This document shows, piece by piece, positions 62,611 to 64,000 of a stretch of 64,000 bases of DNA (its first letter is position 1; each line of letters opens with the position of its first letter). This stretch comes from Blattamonas nauphoetae. Taxonomy: Eukaryota > Preaxostyla > Oxymonadida. The DNA is taken from contig JARBJD010000139.1 of NCBI GenBank assembly GCA_033064195.1, forward strand, positions 119,215 to 183,214, in the 5' to 3' direction. The notes below the pieces were generated by a model. It was not told the origin of the DNA, did no database searches, and saw nothing but the letters and a program-made list of their open reading frames with translations. The position numbers and the translations under genes were made by a program.

Positions 62611-64000
62611 AGGACGGGGGAGGTGACTGGAGGCGAGTGGAGGACAAGGCAGACGAGTGGAGGTGACTGTAGGGCGAGGGAGGCGAGTGGAGGACAAGGG
62701 AGGCGAGTGGAGGACAAGGCAGACGAGTGGAGGTGACTGTAGGGCGAGGGAGGAGAGTGGAGGACAAGGCAGACGAGTGGAGGTGACTAGAGGGCGAGGG
62801 AGACGAGTGAAGGTGACAGGAGGGCGAGGGAGGCGAGTGGAGGACAAGGGAGGCGAGTGGAGGACAAGGGAGGCGAGTGGAGGACAAGGCAGACGAGTGG
62901 AGGTGACTGGAGGGCGAGGGAGGCGAGTGGAGGACAAGGCAGACGAGTGGAGGTGACTGGAGGGCGAGGAAGGCGAGTGGAGGTGACTTGAGGACAAGGG
63001 AGACGAGTGGAGGTGACTGGAGGGAGAGGGAGGCGAGTGGAGGACAAGGCAGACGAGTGGAGGTGACTGGAGGACAAGGCAGCCGAGTGGAGGTGACTGG
63101 AGGGCGAGGGAGGCGAGTGGAGGACAAGGCAGACGAGTGAAGGTGACAGGAGGGCGAGAGAGGCGAGTGGAGGACAAGGGAGGCGAGTGGAGGACAAGGG
63201 AGGCGAGTGGAGGACAAGGCAGACGAGTGAAGGTGACAGGAGGGCGAGGGAGGCGAGTGGAGGACAAGGGAGGCGAGTGGAGGACAAGGGAGGCGAGTGG
63301 AGGACAAGGCAGACGAGTGGAGGTGACTGGAGGGCGAGGGTGGCGAGTGGAGGACTAGGCAGACGAGTGGAGGTGACTGGAGGGCGAGGGAGGCGAGTGG
63401 AGGACAAGGGAGGCGAGTGGAGGACAAGGCAGCCGAGTGGAGGTGACTTGAGGACAAGGGAGACGAGTGGAGGTGACTGGAGGGAGAGGGAGGCGAGTGG
63501 AGGACAAGGCAGACGAGTGGAGGTGACTTGAGGACAAGGGAGACGGGTGGAGGTGACTGGAGGGCGAGGGTGGCGAGTGGAGGACAAGGCAGACGAGTGG
63601 AGGTGACTGGAGGGCGAGGGAGGCGAGTGGAGGACAAGGCAGACGGGTAGAGGTGACTGGAGGGCGAGGGAGGCGAGTGGAGGACAAGGCAGACGAGTGG
63701 AGGTGACTGGAGGGCGAGGAAGGCGAGTGGAGGTGACTTGAGGACAAGGGAGACGAGTGGAGGTGACTGGAGGGCGAGGGAGGCGAGTGGAGGACAAGGC
63801 AGACGAGTGGAGGTGACTGGAGGGCGAGGGAGGCGAGTGGAGGACAAGGCAGACGAGTGGAGGTGACTGGAGGGCGAGGGAGGCGAGTGGAGGACAAAGG
63901 AGGCGAGTGGAGGACAAGGGAGGCGAGTGGAGGACAAGGCAGACCAGTGGAGGTGTCTGGAGGGCGAGGGAGGCGAGTGGAGGACAAGGCAGACGAGTGG
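62611..64000. repeat. Purine-rich satellite built from 10-bp modules (runs off the window)
   Basis: About 139 consecutive decamers, all in the same phase, drawn from five closely related types: AGGCGAGTGG, AGGACAAGGG (or ending GC), AGACGAGTGG, AGGTGACTGG and AGGGCGAGGG. They are ordered into higher-order units of 30-70 bp. I saw no insertion or deletion that breaks the 10-bp phase through to base 64000. Because 10 is not a multiple of 3, every minus-strand frame reads through the array as Ser/Leu/Pro-rich repeats; these long frames are a consequence of the repeat and not genes. It may be a subtelomeric or other heterochromatic satellite, but this cannot be decided from the window. Confidence 0.95.

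Noticed and set aside
62393-63987. Long minus-strand frames (up to 514 codons) of Ser/Leu/Pro-rich repeats
   Set aside because: They arise because the 10-bp satellite has no stop codons in any minus frame and reads the same in all three; there is no start context, domain or non-repeat sequence.
1-64000. tRNA or rRNA genes
   Set aside because: I scanned by eye for B-box-like GGTTCGA and cloverleaf arms and for rRNA-like conserved words and found nothing convincing; a tRNAscan or Rfam run would settle it.

Overview
The window is nuclear DNA from a protist. It has very large, mostly intron-poor open frames, giant secreted beta-helix proteins ending in a membrane anchor plus a degenerate kinase, and expanded families of helical-repeat proteins. 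From memory (not checked against a database) the helical-repeat families and the beta-helix/kinase family look like those of oxymonads (Preaxostyla), most likely Blattamonas nauphoetae. TGA is used as stop at the ends of the large genes. I saw no tRNA, rRNA, CRISPR or bacterial signal.

Layout. 0.6-1.7 kb: decayed Tc1/mariner transposase (minus). 2.3-13.2 kb: intact-looking giant surface receptor with at least eight repeats of one Cys-containing module, one membrane segment and a pseudokinase. 14.0-15.0 kb (minus): helical-repeat protein, divergent from 15.2-17.06 kb, a surface-protein N-terminus fused to the end of another helical-repeat gene. 16.6-24.5 kb: helical-repeat genes and remnants disrupted by three non-autonomous DNA transposons (17282-17774, 19474-20362, and an hAT-type element at 20784-21732); a full-length 916-residue member follows at 21.76-24.5 kb. 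24.7-26.1 kb (minus): decayed surface-protein C-terminus. 26.7-34.9 kb and 35.2-44.0 kb: tandem paralogues starting with a P-loop NTPase region; the second changes after about 4 kb into the C-terminal half of a surface receptor with membrane segment and pseudokinase. 44.7-49.2 kb: another secreted beta-helix protein, with no membrane anchor and a C-terminal KDEL. 49.6-54.5 kb: apparently spliced, unrecognised genes around a perfect 35-bp inverted repeat. 54.5-60.4 kb: surface-protein gene interrupted by a 973-bp transposon and truncated by a DIRS-like retroelement fossil (60.4-62.2 kb). 62.6 kb to the window end: purine-rich satellite in strict 10-bp steps.

How it fits together. The dominant theme is a family of giant extracellular beta-helix proteins coupled to a cytoplasmic, apparently catalytically dead kinase domain, together with helical-repeat proteins and large P-loop proteins. 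Pieces of these families have been recombined into new open frames at least twice in this window, and a 262-bp block is almost identical between the two P-loop paralogues. Transposons interrupt several family members. In three cases removing the element with one target-site copy rejoins the host frame exactly, which gives precise element boundaries and argues for fairly recent insertion.
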